From positions 1-11,418 of the forward strand of contig CALNAE010000176.1 of assembly GCA_937874315.1 (NCBI GenBank): DNA of 11,418 nt, in the 5' to 3' direction. A model generated the notes under the pieces. That model did no database searches, was not told where the DNA came from, and saw nothing but the letters and a program-made list of their open reading frames with translations. Made by a program: the position numbers and the translations under genes. Of the stretch, positions 5,340-11,418 are shown one piece after another; within the stretch, counting starts at the first letter, position 1; every line of letters starts with the position of its first letter. Origin of the DNA: an uncultured Bifidobacterium sp. (GTDB lineage: Bacteria; Actinomycetota; Actinomycetes; Actinomycetales; Bifidobacteriaceae).

Positions 5340-6779
5340 TCACCTTCGAAGGTCGGCCCGAAGCCATCGTTGCGCGGCCATCTGGACGGCGTCCCAAGGG
5401 GCGGCGATCGGCGGGGTGTAGCTCAGATCGAGGGAGAGCAGCTGGTCGATGGTAAGCCCGGCGAAGATGGCGGTGGCCAGGATGTCGCAACGTTTGGCGA
5501 CTTCGCTGCCGTAGCTGCCGACGAGCTGCGCCCCGAGAAGCCTGCCGGTCGTCGATTCGCCGGTCAAACGGATGGTCAGGGGACGCGCACCGGGGACATA
5601 GGCCTTATGGTCGTCGACCGTGACTCCGACCGAACGTGCGCGAAACCCGGCCCGTCGGGCCTCGTCGTCGCACAATCCGGTGCGTGCGGCTACGAGGGAG
5701 AACACCTTCACGACCTGCGTGCCGAGCGTGCCGGCATAGACGTCGTCGCCACCGACGGCGTTTTCTCCGGCCACCCGTCCCTGTTTATGCGCCGTGGTGC
5801 CTAGCGGCAGCCAGGTGGTGCCGATGAGCCGGTGCCGTGTCGTGGCCACGTCTCCTGCGGCGAAAATATCCGGTAGATTCGTGCGCATATGGTCATCGAC
5901 CACGATCGCGCCCCCCGCGCCCGTCCGAGCGCCCGACTGCCTGAGCAATGAGGTGTTGGGGCGTATGCCTGCGGCGATGATAATCAAACCGGTCGTGATA
6001 TTCGCGTCGGCTGCGTTCGCGCCGGATATGAGCCAGCGGTCAGGTTCGTTCGTGCGCGTTATGCGGTGCACCTCGAATCCGGTGTGGACATGCACCCCAT
6101 GGGCGGTCAGCTCGGCGTGGATGAGGGATCCCATGTCGATGTCGAGCGTGGAAAGCACCTCGGTTCCACGGTGCAGCATGGTGACGTCAAGACCGCGGAG
6201 GCGTAGCGCTTCAGCCATTTCCAGACCGATATAGCCGCCGCCGATGACGGTTGCAGTCGTCGGTTCGCGCGCTGCAAGATCGTCCTCTATGGCCAGCATG
6301 TCCGCCATATCGTGAACGCGATAGACGCCTGCGCTCCCGGGTTTCGAATCACAATGCTCGTATTGCGCGCCATTGGCGTCGTGCCCCGCGAGGCCGGCTG
6401 CGTTCGTTCGCGTCGTCACTTTGATGCCGCCGTCGGTGGGTGATGCCCCGGTGGCTACGATCAGACGATCGTAGTGGAAGGTGAGCGCCGTATCATCCTG
6501 TGTGCGCGCCGCGACGGTGTGCTCGATCGGATTGATGGCGGTGGCGCGTGTTCCCAGCCGCAGCCGCAGTCCCGCCGCCTGCAGGTCCTCGATGCTGCGA
6601 TGGGCCAAATCCCGGGTCTTCTGTACCAGTCCTCCGACATGAAACGGTATGCCGCACACCGAATAATTCGGATATCGGTCGGCGACCAACAGGGTGACGT
6701 CGATATTGGGCGATACTTCGCGGGCACGCAGTCCGGCCATGATGGCGGCGTCGGACCCGCCGATGATGAGTAGCTGCAT
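5340..6779 (-). CDS. FAD-dependent pyridine nucleotide-disulfide oxidoreductase (CoA-disulfide-reductase/NADH-oxidase-like)
   Basis: 479 residues, cytoplasmic. FAD-binding N-terminus LLIIGGSDAAIMAGLRARE (3-21). A single redox-active cysteine, C42, lies in NYSVCGIPFHVGG, as in CoA disulfide reductase, NADH oxidase and NADH peroxidase relatives. IVATGASP is at 107-114, the NAD(P)-binding motif VIGGGYIGLEMAE at 178-190, followed by AAGIRPNT, the second FAD motif IFAAGDVA, and a C-terminal dimerisation domain with LSYTPPIAAPWD. Family members reduce low-molecular-weight disulfides or oxygen with NAD(P)H. A stretch at about 115-150 is longer than usual and contains H142-C143. The start lies 6 bases after the ACR3 stop, and AAGGA overlaps that stop, so the two genes are co-transcribed and probably coupled. 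Context suggests a role in arsenic or thiol redox homeostasis (inference). Confidence 0.88.
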   Translation of the reverse strand: MQLLIIGGSDAAIMAGLRAREVSPNIDVTLLVADRYPNYSVCGIPFHVGGLVQKTRDLAHRSIEDLQAAGLRLRLGTRATAINPIEHTVAARTQDDTALTFHYDRLIVATGASPTDGGIKVTTRTNAAGLAGHDANGAQYEHCDSKPGSAGVYRVHDMADMLAIEDDLAAREPTTATVIGGGYIGLEMAEALRLRGLDVTMLHRGTEVLSTLDIDMGSLIHAELTAHGVHVHTGFEVHRITRTNEPDRWLISGANAADANITTGLIIIAAGIRPNTSLLRQSGARTGAGGAIVVDDHMRTNLPDIFAAGDVATTRHRLIGTTWLPLGTTAHKQGRVAGENAVGGDDVYAGTLGTQVVKVFSLVAARTGLCDDEARRAGFRARSVGVTVDDHKAYVPGARPLTIRLTGESTTGRLLGAQLVGSYGSEVAKRCDILATAIFAGLTIDQLLSLDLSYTPPIAAPWDAVQMAAQRWLRADLRR

Positions 6780-6785
6780 GGATGG

Positions 6786-7934
6786 TTATCCTTGTGAATG
6801 CGTGATGTCGGTATCGCGACCCTGTCGGTTTGCCTCGTGCGAGAACCAGCGGGATCGCCTCAGCCGCAAGGCGACGTATACCAACGACAATAGCGCGGGC
6901 ACCTCTATAAGGGGACCGACTGTCCCCGCCAACGCCTGACCAGAAAGCATGCCAAAGGTGCCCACGCATACGGCGATTGCGAGTTCGAAGTTGTTGCCCG
7001 CACCGGTGAAGGCGAGCGTCGTCGTTTGGCCGTAGCCCAGATGCAGCACGATGCCGACGACGAAACCGGCGGCGAACATGATGGCGAAATATATCAAAAG
7101 CGGCAGTGCGATGCGGACCACATCGAGCGGTTTGCGGGTGATGACATTGCCCTGCAGGGCGAACAGCATTATCACGGTGAACAGCAGACCCCAGGTGGCC
7201 ATCGGCGAGATCATGGGGAGGAACCGCTGCTCGTACCATTGCCGGCCGCGTATCCGCTCGCCGTATCGGCGGCTTGCCCATCCTGCCACCAGCGGTACTC
7301 CAAGGAACACCACGACGGATATTGCGATTGCGGCGAACGAGAAATTCGCCGATGCGGTGGGAAGCCCGAGCCATCCGGGGAGCACATGCAGATAGAACCA
7401 GCCGAGCAATGAAAACGCGGCGATCTGGAACAGCGCGTTCAGAGCCACGAGCACCGCCGCCGCGTCGGTGTCCCCACAAGCCAAGTCATTCCAGATCAGC
7501 ACCATGGCGATGCACCGGGCCAGACCGATGATAATGACTCCGGTTCGATACTGTGGGAGATCCGGTAACAGCAACCATGCGAGCGCAAACATCAACGCTG
7601 GACCAACGACCCAATTGAGAATGATCGAGGCGATCAATAATCTGTGATTGCGAGTCACGCCGCCAAGCTCCCGATACCGGACTTTCGCCAACGGCGGATA
7701 CATCATGAGGAATAATCCGACGGCAATGGGCAGACTGGTACGACCTATTGTGACCTTGCCGAGTACCGTGGCTAATCCGGGCCACGCTCGGCCGACGACG
7801 ATCCCGACGGCCATCGCCGCGAGGATCCAGATGGGAAGCAGTCGATCGGCAAGCCGCAGATGAGATTTGCCGCCGTTTCCCGCGTTGGCCGGATCGACGT
7901 CATGCATGAACCGTCCCGGTGAACCGTGGGTCAT
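6786..7934 (-). CDS. acr3: ACR3-family arsenite efflux permease
   Basis: 382 residues with about ten hydrophobic segments. ACR3 proteins (BART superfamily) export arsenite, and some export antimonite, across the cytoplasmic membrane. Hallmarks seen: LPIAVGLFLMMYPPLAKV (68-85), IIIGLARCIAMVLIWNDLACGD (134-155) with the conserved transport cysteine C141, FTGAGNNFELAIAV (309-322), and SGQALAGTVGPLIEVPALL (331-349) with the conserved glutamate E344. The N-terminus has about 28 extra hydrophilic residues before the first membrane segment (MHDVDPANAGNGG). The start is well supported by AAGGAGG with a 5-base spacer. No arsR or arsC lies nearby in this window. It is the first gene of a two-gene unit with the disulfide-reductase-like enzyme. 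Confidence 0.95.
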   Translation of the reverse strand: MTHGSPGRFMHDVDPANAGNGGKSHLRLADRLLPIWILAAMAVGIVVGRAWPGLATVLGKVTIGRTSLPIAVGLFLMMYPPLAKVRYRELGGVTRNHRLLIASIILNWVVGPALMFALAWLLLPDLPQYRTGVIIIGLARCIAMVLIWNDLACGDTDAAAVLVALNALFQIAAFSLLGWFYLHVLPGWLGLPTASANFSFAAIAISVVVFLGVPLVAGWASRRYGERIRGRQWYEQRFLPMISPMATWGLLFTVIMLFALQGNVITRKPLDVVRIALPLLIYFAIMFAAGFVVGIVLHLGYGQTTTLAFTGAGNNFELAIAVCVGTFGMLSGQALAGTVGPLIEVPALLSLVYVALRLRRSRWFSHEANRQGRDTDITHSQG

Positions 7935-8021
7935 GACGACCTCCTTGCTGTTGCCGGCGAATGGCTGACAGAATCATGATATACACGGCGTCGCCCGTTG
8001 GTTTCCCGCCGATTCGCGCGA
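7935..8021 (-). promoter_or_regulatory. Promoter region for the acr3 unit
   Basis: 87 bases between the permease stop and the acr3 start. The minus strand holds TATATC/TATCAT about 45-50 bases before the acr3 ATG as a possible -10, but no clear -35. No ArsR-type dyad is obvious. Whether acr3 has its own promoter or is read through from the permease cannot be decided from sequence. Confidence 0.25.
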
Positions 8022-9485
8022 TTACCGCGATGGTTCACTGTTCGATGGGGTTTGTTTCGCAATACGTTCGGAGAGACTCAGTTTGGAATGCGGCGCGGCA
8101 TAGAGGAAGTAGACGGCCATGCCGATTGCGAACCAGACGACGAAGCGCACCCACGTCTCCCAGTTGAGCCCGGCTATCAGCACGAAACAGAAGACGATGC
8201 TGATCAGCGGCGTGAAGGGCACGCCCGGCGCGCGGAAGCCACGATGGGCCTCGGGATGTTTCACGCGCATCCAGATGATGCCGGCCGAGACGATGATGAA
8301 GGCCGACAGCGTGCCGATGTTCACGAGTTCGAACAACACGTTGATATTGATGAACCCGCCCGCGATCGCCGTGAGGATGCCGAAGAACCAGGTGCCCTTG
8401 AACGGCGTGCGATACTTGTGGTGCACCTCGCCGAAGAAGGCCGGCAGCAGGCCGTCGCGGCTCATGGAGTAGCAGATGCGCGACTGGCCGTACAGCTGCA
8501 CGAGCATCACGGTGGTCATGCCGAGCAACGCCCCGATGTTGACGATGACCGCGAGCCAGTTCATGCCGGTTTTGAGGATCACGCCCGCCACCGGTGCATT
8601 GATGAACTGCGCGAATTGCGGGTATTTCATCACACCGGTCATGATGAGGGTCATGATGATGTAGAGCACCGTCGAAATCCCCAGCGAGATGAGGATGCCT
8701 CGGGGCAGCGTCTTGTTGGGGTTGATGGTCTCTTCGGCGCTTGAGGACACGGCGTCGAATCCGATGAAGGAGAAGAAGACGATGGAAGCCGCGGGAATGA
8801 TGCCCATCGGCGTCGTGCTGCCGGCCTTGAAGGAATACCAGCCGTAGGGGGAGAAGGGGAGCCAGTTCGAAGGTTTCACGAACCGCACCACGCAGACGAT
8901 GAAGAGGATGATCACGGCGAGTTTGATGAGCACCATGGCGTCGTTGGTGCGCTTGGTCTGGTTGATGCCCATGGCGAGGATCCAGGTGATCAACAATACG
9001 ATGAGAAAGCCGGGCAGGTTGAAATACGTGGTGACGCCCGGCGTCGTGCCATAGGCGGCCGTCAGCTGGGTGGGAATGTGAATGCCGAAACCGTCCAGCA
9101 GATTCACGAAGTAGCCCGACCAGCCCGCCGACACCGTCGCCGCCTGCAGCGCATATTCGAGAACCAGATCCCAACCGATCATGAACGCGATGATCTCGCC
9201 GAATGCGATATACGCGTAGGTGTACGCGGAGCCCGACACCGGTACCATCGAGGCGAATTCGGCATAGCACAGGCCCGCGAATCCGCAGCATATCGCGGCC
9301 AGCAGGAAGGACAGCGACAGAGCCGGCCCCGCGGTGAGCGCCCCCTTGCCGGTAAGGACGAAAATTCCGGTGCCGATGATCGCGCCGATGCCCAGCATGG
9401 TCAGATCGAATGTCTTCATCGTGCGATGCAGCGGTGTGGATTGCGCCACCACATCATCGACTCGCTTTTTCTGGAAAACCTGCAC
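8022..9485 (-). CDS. APC superfamily amino-acid permease, CAT-type
   Basis: 487 residues with about 12 membrane segments. The APC signature in the first helix is GIGAIIGTGIFVLTG (32-46). FASMVPVSGSAYTYAYIAFGE (second and third helices), FFSFIGFDAVSSSAEETINPNKTLPRGI and YSMSRDGLLPAFFGEVHHKYRTP are typical of the cationic amino-acid transporter group (TC 2.A.3.3, YfnA-like). Members take up amino acids by H+ symport or uniport. Substrate cannot be deduced. The GTG start is supported by AGAAGGGG with a 5-base spacer. The leader contains two hairpins. The gene lies 87 bases upstream of acr3 on the same strand, but a functional link is not evident. Confidence 0.93.
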   Translation of the reverse strand: MQVFQKKRVDDVVAQSTPLHRTMKTFDLTMLGIGAIIGTGIFVLTGKGALTAGPALSLSFLLAAICCGFAGLCYAEFASMVPVSGSAYTYAYIAFGEIIAFMIGWDLVLEYALQAATVSAGWSGYFVNLLDGFGIHIPTQLTAAYGTTPGVTTYFNLPGFLIVLLITWILAMGINQTKRTNDAMVLIKLAVIILFIVCVVRFVKPSNWLPFSPYGWYSFKAGSTTPMGIIPAASIVFFSFIGFDAVSSSAEETINPNKTLPRGILISLGISTVLYIIMTLIMTGVMKYPQFAQFINAPVAGVILKTGMNWLAVIVNIGALLGMTTVMLVQLYGQSRICYSMSRDGLLPAFFGEVHHKYRTPFKGTWFFGILTAIAGGFININVLFELVNIGTLSAFIIVSAGIIWMRVKHPEAHRGFRAPGVPFTPLISIVFCFVLIAGLNWETWVRFVVWFAIGMAVYFLYAAPHSKLSLSERIAKQTPSNSEPSR

Positions 9486-9600
9486 GGGAACCCCTTCTTG
9501 TCGGCCGAATGCGACGATCGGCCGGTGCCGTACGACCTGAAGCGTCGTGCGATATCACCGGTGTCGTGTTTCGCATTGTAACCGAGACACGGGGTGGACC
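9486..9600 (-). promoter_or_regulatory. Leader and probable promoter of the permease gene, with two hairpins
   Basis: A TACAAT at 9580-9575 could be a -10 box, with no good -35. Downstream, the minus strand can form ACGAC-GCTTCAG-GTCGT and then CGGCCGA (9524-9518), a 9-base loop, and TCGGCCG (9508-9502), a perfect 7-bp stem ending 4 bases before the AGAAGGGG ribosome site. A stem this close to the ribosome site may influence initiation. No T-box consensus or other known amino-acid riboswitch was recognised. Confidence 0.35.
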
Positions 9601-9612
9601 GGTCGCAATCGG

Positions 9613-9756
9613 TCAGTATGTGTGCAGATGGTTTCGTGTCGGAGCGAGGATCGGAGCCATATTGATTCGTCCACCCGTGGGCGGCGTGATTCCAACGAGT
9701 AAGGACACGGCGCCCAAACCGACGACGATGAACGCGACCTGCACGCATACGCGCAT
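9613..9756 (-). CDS. Possible 47-residue membrane peptide
   Basis: In the 328-base gap between the dehydrogenase and the permease, a minus-strand frame from ATG 9756 to TGA 9613 encodes 47 residues. A hydrophobic stretch at about 4-23 (CVQVAFIVVGLGAVSLLVGI) is followed by PPTGG and a short polar tail ending HLHTY. The first 25 codons mostly end in G or C, as in neighbouring genes. Against it: no convincing ribosome site, and a hairpin abuts the ATG. It may be a real small protein, a gene remnant, or chance. No family recognised. Confidence 0.3.
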   Translation of the reverse strand: MRVCVQVAFIVVGLGAVSLLVGITPPTGGRINMAPILAPTRNHLHTY

Positions 9757-9778
9757 ACGACGCCGTCACGGGTGTCGT
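9757..9778. terminator. Weak hairpin downstream of the dehydrogenase gene
   Basis: ACGACGCC and GGTGTCGT form an 8-bp stem (one G-T pair) around GTCACG. It lies 36 bases beyond the dehydrogenase stop on the minus strand, without a T-run on that side. GCCGTTTTGC follows on the plus strand. At best a weak terminator. Confidence 0.3.
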
Positions 9779-9813
9779 GCCGTTTTGCAGTCGAGTGTTC
9801 GTCGTCCGTCTCG

Positions 9814-10875
9814 TCATCGCGCCGCGATGACGACCTTGCCGAGCATGTGATGGGTCTCCACCATCGAATGGGCTTCGCGCAGCGTCGAGGCGTTCAACGG
9901 CGCGAGTCTGCGCGTGACCGTCGTGCGTAGGTCGCCGGCGTCGACAAGCGCGGCGATCCGTTCGAGAATCTCGTGCTGGCGGATCACGTCGGGCGCGTGA
10001 TGCTTCGCACGCGCGAACATGAACTCCCAATGCCAGGACAACGCCTTGTCCTTGAGCGCATACCAGTCGAGGTCGCGCTCGTCGTCGATGGCGACGACCT
10101 GTCCGAAGGGGCGCATGACCTTGGCATACAGGGGGATGTTGCCTTTGCTGTAGGCGCTGAACACATAGTCGACGCCATGCCCGGCGAGTTCGGTGATACG
10201 TTCGGCGCACTGCGGATCGCGATAGTCGAGCACGTGGTCGGCGCCGAGCGCACGCGCCCAGTCGCCCGATGCCGGGTTGGATGCCAGTGCGATCACCGTC
10301 AGCCGTGTCAGCGTCTTCGCCAGCTGAATCACCATGGAGCCCACGCCACCGGCCGCGCCGACCACCAGCAGGGTGCCGGTATCGGTGTCGGCGATACGCA
10401 GCTTGTCGAACAAGGCCTCCCACGCCGTCAGACTCGTCAGCGGCAACGCCGCGGCGTCGGCGGACGACAGACTCGTCGGAGCATGGCCGACGATGCGTTC
10501 GTCGACCAGTTGGAATGCGGCGTCGGATCCCGGTCTGGTGATGTCGCCGGCGTAGAACACCCGGTCGCCAGGGCGGAAGAGTCGCGTCGCCTCACCGACG
10601 GACACGACGGTTCCGGCGGCGTCGAACCCCAGCACGCGACCGGAACCAGTGCGATGCGCGGCACGCAGTTTCGTGTCGACGGGGTTGACGGACACGGCCT
10701 CGACCTTCACCAGCAGGTCATGGCCCTGGGCAAGGGCCGGCGTGGGCAGTTGTTCATCGGTGAAACTGGCGCCGTTCGTGATGGCCCCGCCGCGATGGTT
10801 CACCACGGCGTTCATCGTCGGCGGTAGTGAAGTGGTCGGTGTCGGAGACGCGTTCGTTGGTTGCGGTATGGTCAT
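9814..10875 (-). CDS. Zinc-independent MDR-family NAD(P)H dehydrogenase / quinone-oxidoreductase-like
   Basis: 353 residues, cytoplasmic, medium-chain dehydrogenase/reductase fold. GroES-like N-terminal domain with VEAVSVNPVDTKLR (58-71) and VLGFDAAGTVVSVG (81-94). Rossmann NAD(P)-binding motif VVGAAGGVGSMVIQLAK (171-187). C-terminus GKVVIAAR. The catalytic zinc ligands of true alcohol dehydrogenases are missing: D67 sits where Cys is expected, and GFDAAG replaces GHE. It fits the family annotated as zinc-binding alcohol dehydrogenase (TIGR02817-like), which probably acts on quinones or enones. The start at 10875 is supported by AAAAGGAG 5 bases upstream. The first 20 residues are rich in Pro, Thr and Ser, and an alternative start at M21 gives the usual family N-terminus. 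An HxlR gene lies upstream on the same strand, and a pair of GGTTACC sites lies in between. Confidence 0.9.
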   Translation of the reverse strand: MTIPQPTNASPTPTTSLPPTMNAVVNHRGGAITNGASFTDEQLPTPALAQGHDLLVKVEAVSVNPVDTKLRAAHRTGSGRVLGFDAAGTVVSVGEATRLFRPGDRVFYAGDITRPGSDAAFQLVDERIVGHAPTSLSSADAAALPLTSLTAWEALFDKLRIADTDTGTLLVVGAAGGVGSMVIQLAKTLTRLTVIALASNPASGDWARALGADHVLDYRDPQCAERITELAGHGVDYVFSAYSKGNIPLYAKVMRPFGQVVAIDDERDLDWYALKDKALSWHWEFMFARAKHHAPDVIRQHEILERIAALVDAGDLRTTVTRRLAPLNASTLREAHSMVETHHMLGKVVIAAR

Positions 10876-11027
10876 GGTCGCTCCTTTTGCGCCGGGACGA
10901 GTATCGTGGCGCACGATCATGGTACGACCCGACGTATGGTTACCCGCAAGGGGGTCAGGTTACCTTGGGGAAAGCGCATGACACGCATATGAGCGGATCG
11001 TTGCCACCTTCAGGGCGTACCGCCTGC
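10876..11027 (-). promoter_or_regulatory. Dehydrogenase promoter with paired GGTTACC sites, candidate HxlR operator
   Basis: GGTTACC occurs at 10938-10944 and 10958-10964 on the plus strand. The two are exactly 20 bp apart (about two helical turns), and each is a small dyad (GGT-T-ACC). A minus-strand TTGCGG (10948-10943), a possible -35, overlaps the promoter-proximal site, and TACCAT lies 19 bases further on as a possible -10. HxlR dimers bind paired short dyads in target promoters, and an hxlR gene is next door. The link is inference. Confidence 0.45.
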
Positions 11028-11418
11028 CTAATCATCGCGGCTGCGCGCGTATGCCAGGGCGACATCGTAATGCGACTGCGCCCATTGGCGCAGCGCGTGC
11101 ACCGGTGCAACGGCGCTCTCGCCCGTTTCGGTCAGGGAATATACGACGCGCGCGGGCACCTCGGCATACACGGTGCGATCGACCATGCCGGCCGATTGCA
11201 GGCGCCGCAGCGTGGTGGTCAGCACTTTCGGCGATATTCCTTCGAGTTTGCGGTGCAGCTGCGCGAATCGGCAATCGCCTTCGGCCAATGCCTCGACAAC
11301 CATCACCGACCATTTACTGGAGACCACATCGAGTAAAACGCGACATGGACACCGTGCGGAGTAGATGTCGCCCTGCCGGCGACCGGCATCCGGGTCTCGA
11401 TCCTCGCTGCGGTTGCCA
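11028..11418 (-). CDS. HxlR-family winged-helix regulator, 5' end beyond the window
   Basis: 129 residues visible, open to the window edge. The family N-terminal signature CPxxxxLDxxxxKW is present as RCPCRVLLDVVSSKW. It is followed by FAQLHRKLEGISPKVLTTTLRRLQSAGMVDRTVYAEVPARVVYSLTETG, which contains the recognition helix (SPKVLTTTLRRL) and the wing (RTVYAEVPPRVEY-like), and by a C-terminal dimerisation helix ending WAQSHYDVALAY. A GTG at 11327 would start inside the signature and drop both cysteines, and no in-frame start lies between it and the edge. The true start is therefore taken to be just outside the window. HxlR regulators of the YodB/HypR type sense electrophiles, quinones or disulfide stress through an N-terminal cysteine, and the CPC here could serve that role (inference). 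Its likely target is the dehydrogenase downstream. Confidence 0.85.
   Translation of the reverse strand, partial: GNRSEDRDPDAGRRQGDIYSARCPCRVLLDVVSSKWSVMVVEALAEGDCRFAQLHRKLEGISPKVLTTTLRRLQSAGMVDRTVYAEVPARVVYSLTETGESAVAPVHALRQWAQSHYDVALAYARSRDD

Noticed and set aside
6493..7479. 328-residue minus-strand frame across acr3 and the flavoenzyme
   Set aside because: Out-of-frame shadow spanning two well-recognised genes, with Arg-rich composition.
8035..9291. 418-residue minus-strand frame overlapping the permease
   Set aside because: Arg/His-rich shadow in another frame of the permease gene.
9486..9600. T-box or amino-acid riboswitch before the permease
   Set aside because: No T-box sequence (TGGnACC-type) or known aptamer core was seen, only simple stems.
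9698..9704. Third copy of the duplicated element (AACGAGT near 9698)
   Set aside because: Only a 7-base word is shared and the flanks do not align.
9416..10423. 335-residue minus-strand frame across the dehydrogenase and the gap
   Set aside because: Arg-rich shadow without family features. The dehydrogenase lies in another frame.

Overview
GC-rich DNA (roughly 60% G+C by eye), clear AGGAGG-type ribosome sites, several GTG starts and the gene content (short-form oleate hydratase, ACR3 with a CoA-disulfide-reductase-like partner, HxlR regulator, APC permease) point to an actinobacterium, most likely Bifidobacterium or a close relative. The genus is inferred from family content and style, not from a marker gene. 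The window looks like chromosomal accessory or niche-adaptation DNA. I saw no tRNA, rRNA, CRISPR array, transposase or phage gene.

Layout. 1-1255 (+): a class I SAM-dependent methyltransferase, then a 5'-truncated remnant of an alpha/beta hydrolase. 1269-2489 (-): an NhaA-type Na+/H+ antiporter with a long, structured leader (2490-2640). 2810-5173 (+): a small winged-helix-like hypothetical protein, a 45-residue single-pass membrane peptide and a 564-residue oleate hydratase (MCRA family), probably one transcription unit. 5265-5321: a perfect 19-bp inverted repeat between convergent genes. 7934-5340 (-): a tight two-gene unit of an ACR3 arsenite exporter and a flavin disulfide-reductase-like enzyme. 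9485-8022 (-): a CAT-type amino-acid permease behind a leader with hairpins. 10875-9814 (-): a zinc-independent, quinone-oxidoreductase-like dehydrogenase. 11418-11028 (-): an HxlR regulator whose 5' end lies beyond the window.

Common theme. Most genes deal with stress at the cell boundary: Na+/pH (NhaA), arsenite (ACR3 and its partner), unsaturated fatty acids (oleate hydratase), and electrophiles or redox stress (HxlR plus dehydrogenase).

Most interesting signal. A roughly 75-80 nt element occurs twice in the same orientation, at 1-75 and 2541-2621. One copy lies in the nhaA leader, just upstream of a hairpin that buries the nhaA Shine-Dalgarno sequence. This suggests a cis-regulatory RNA, possibly ion-responsive. 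The other copy would serve a minus-strand gene just outside the window. Strand and family are not proven.
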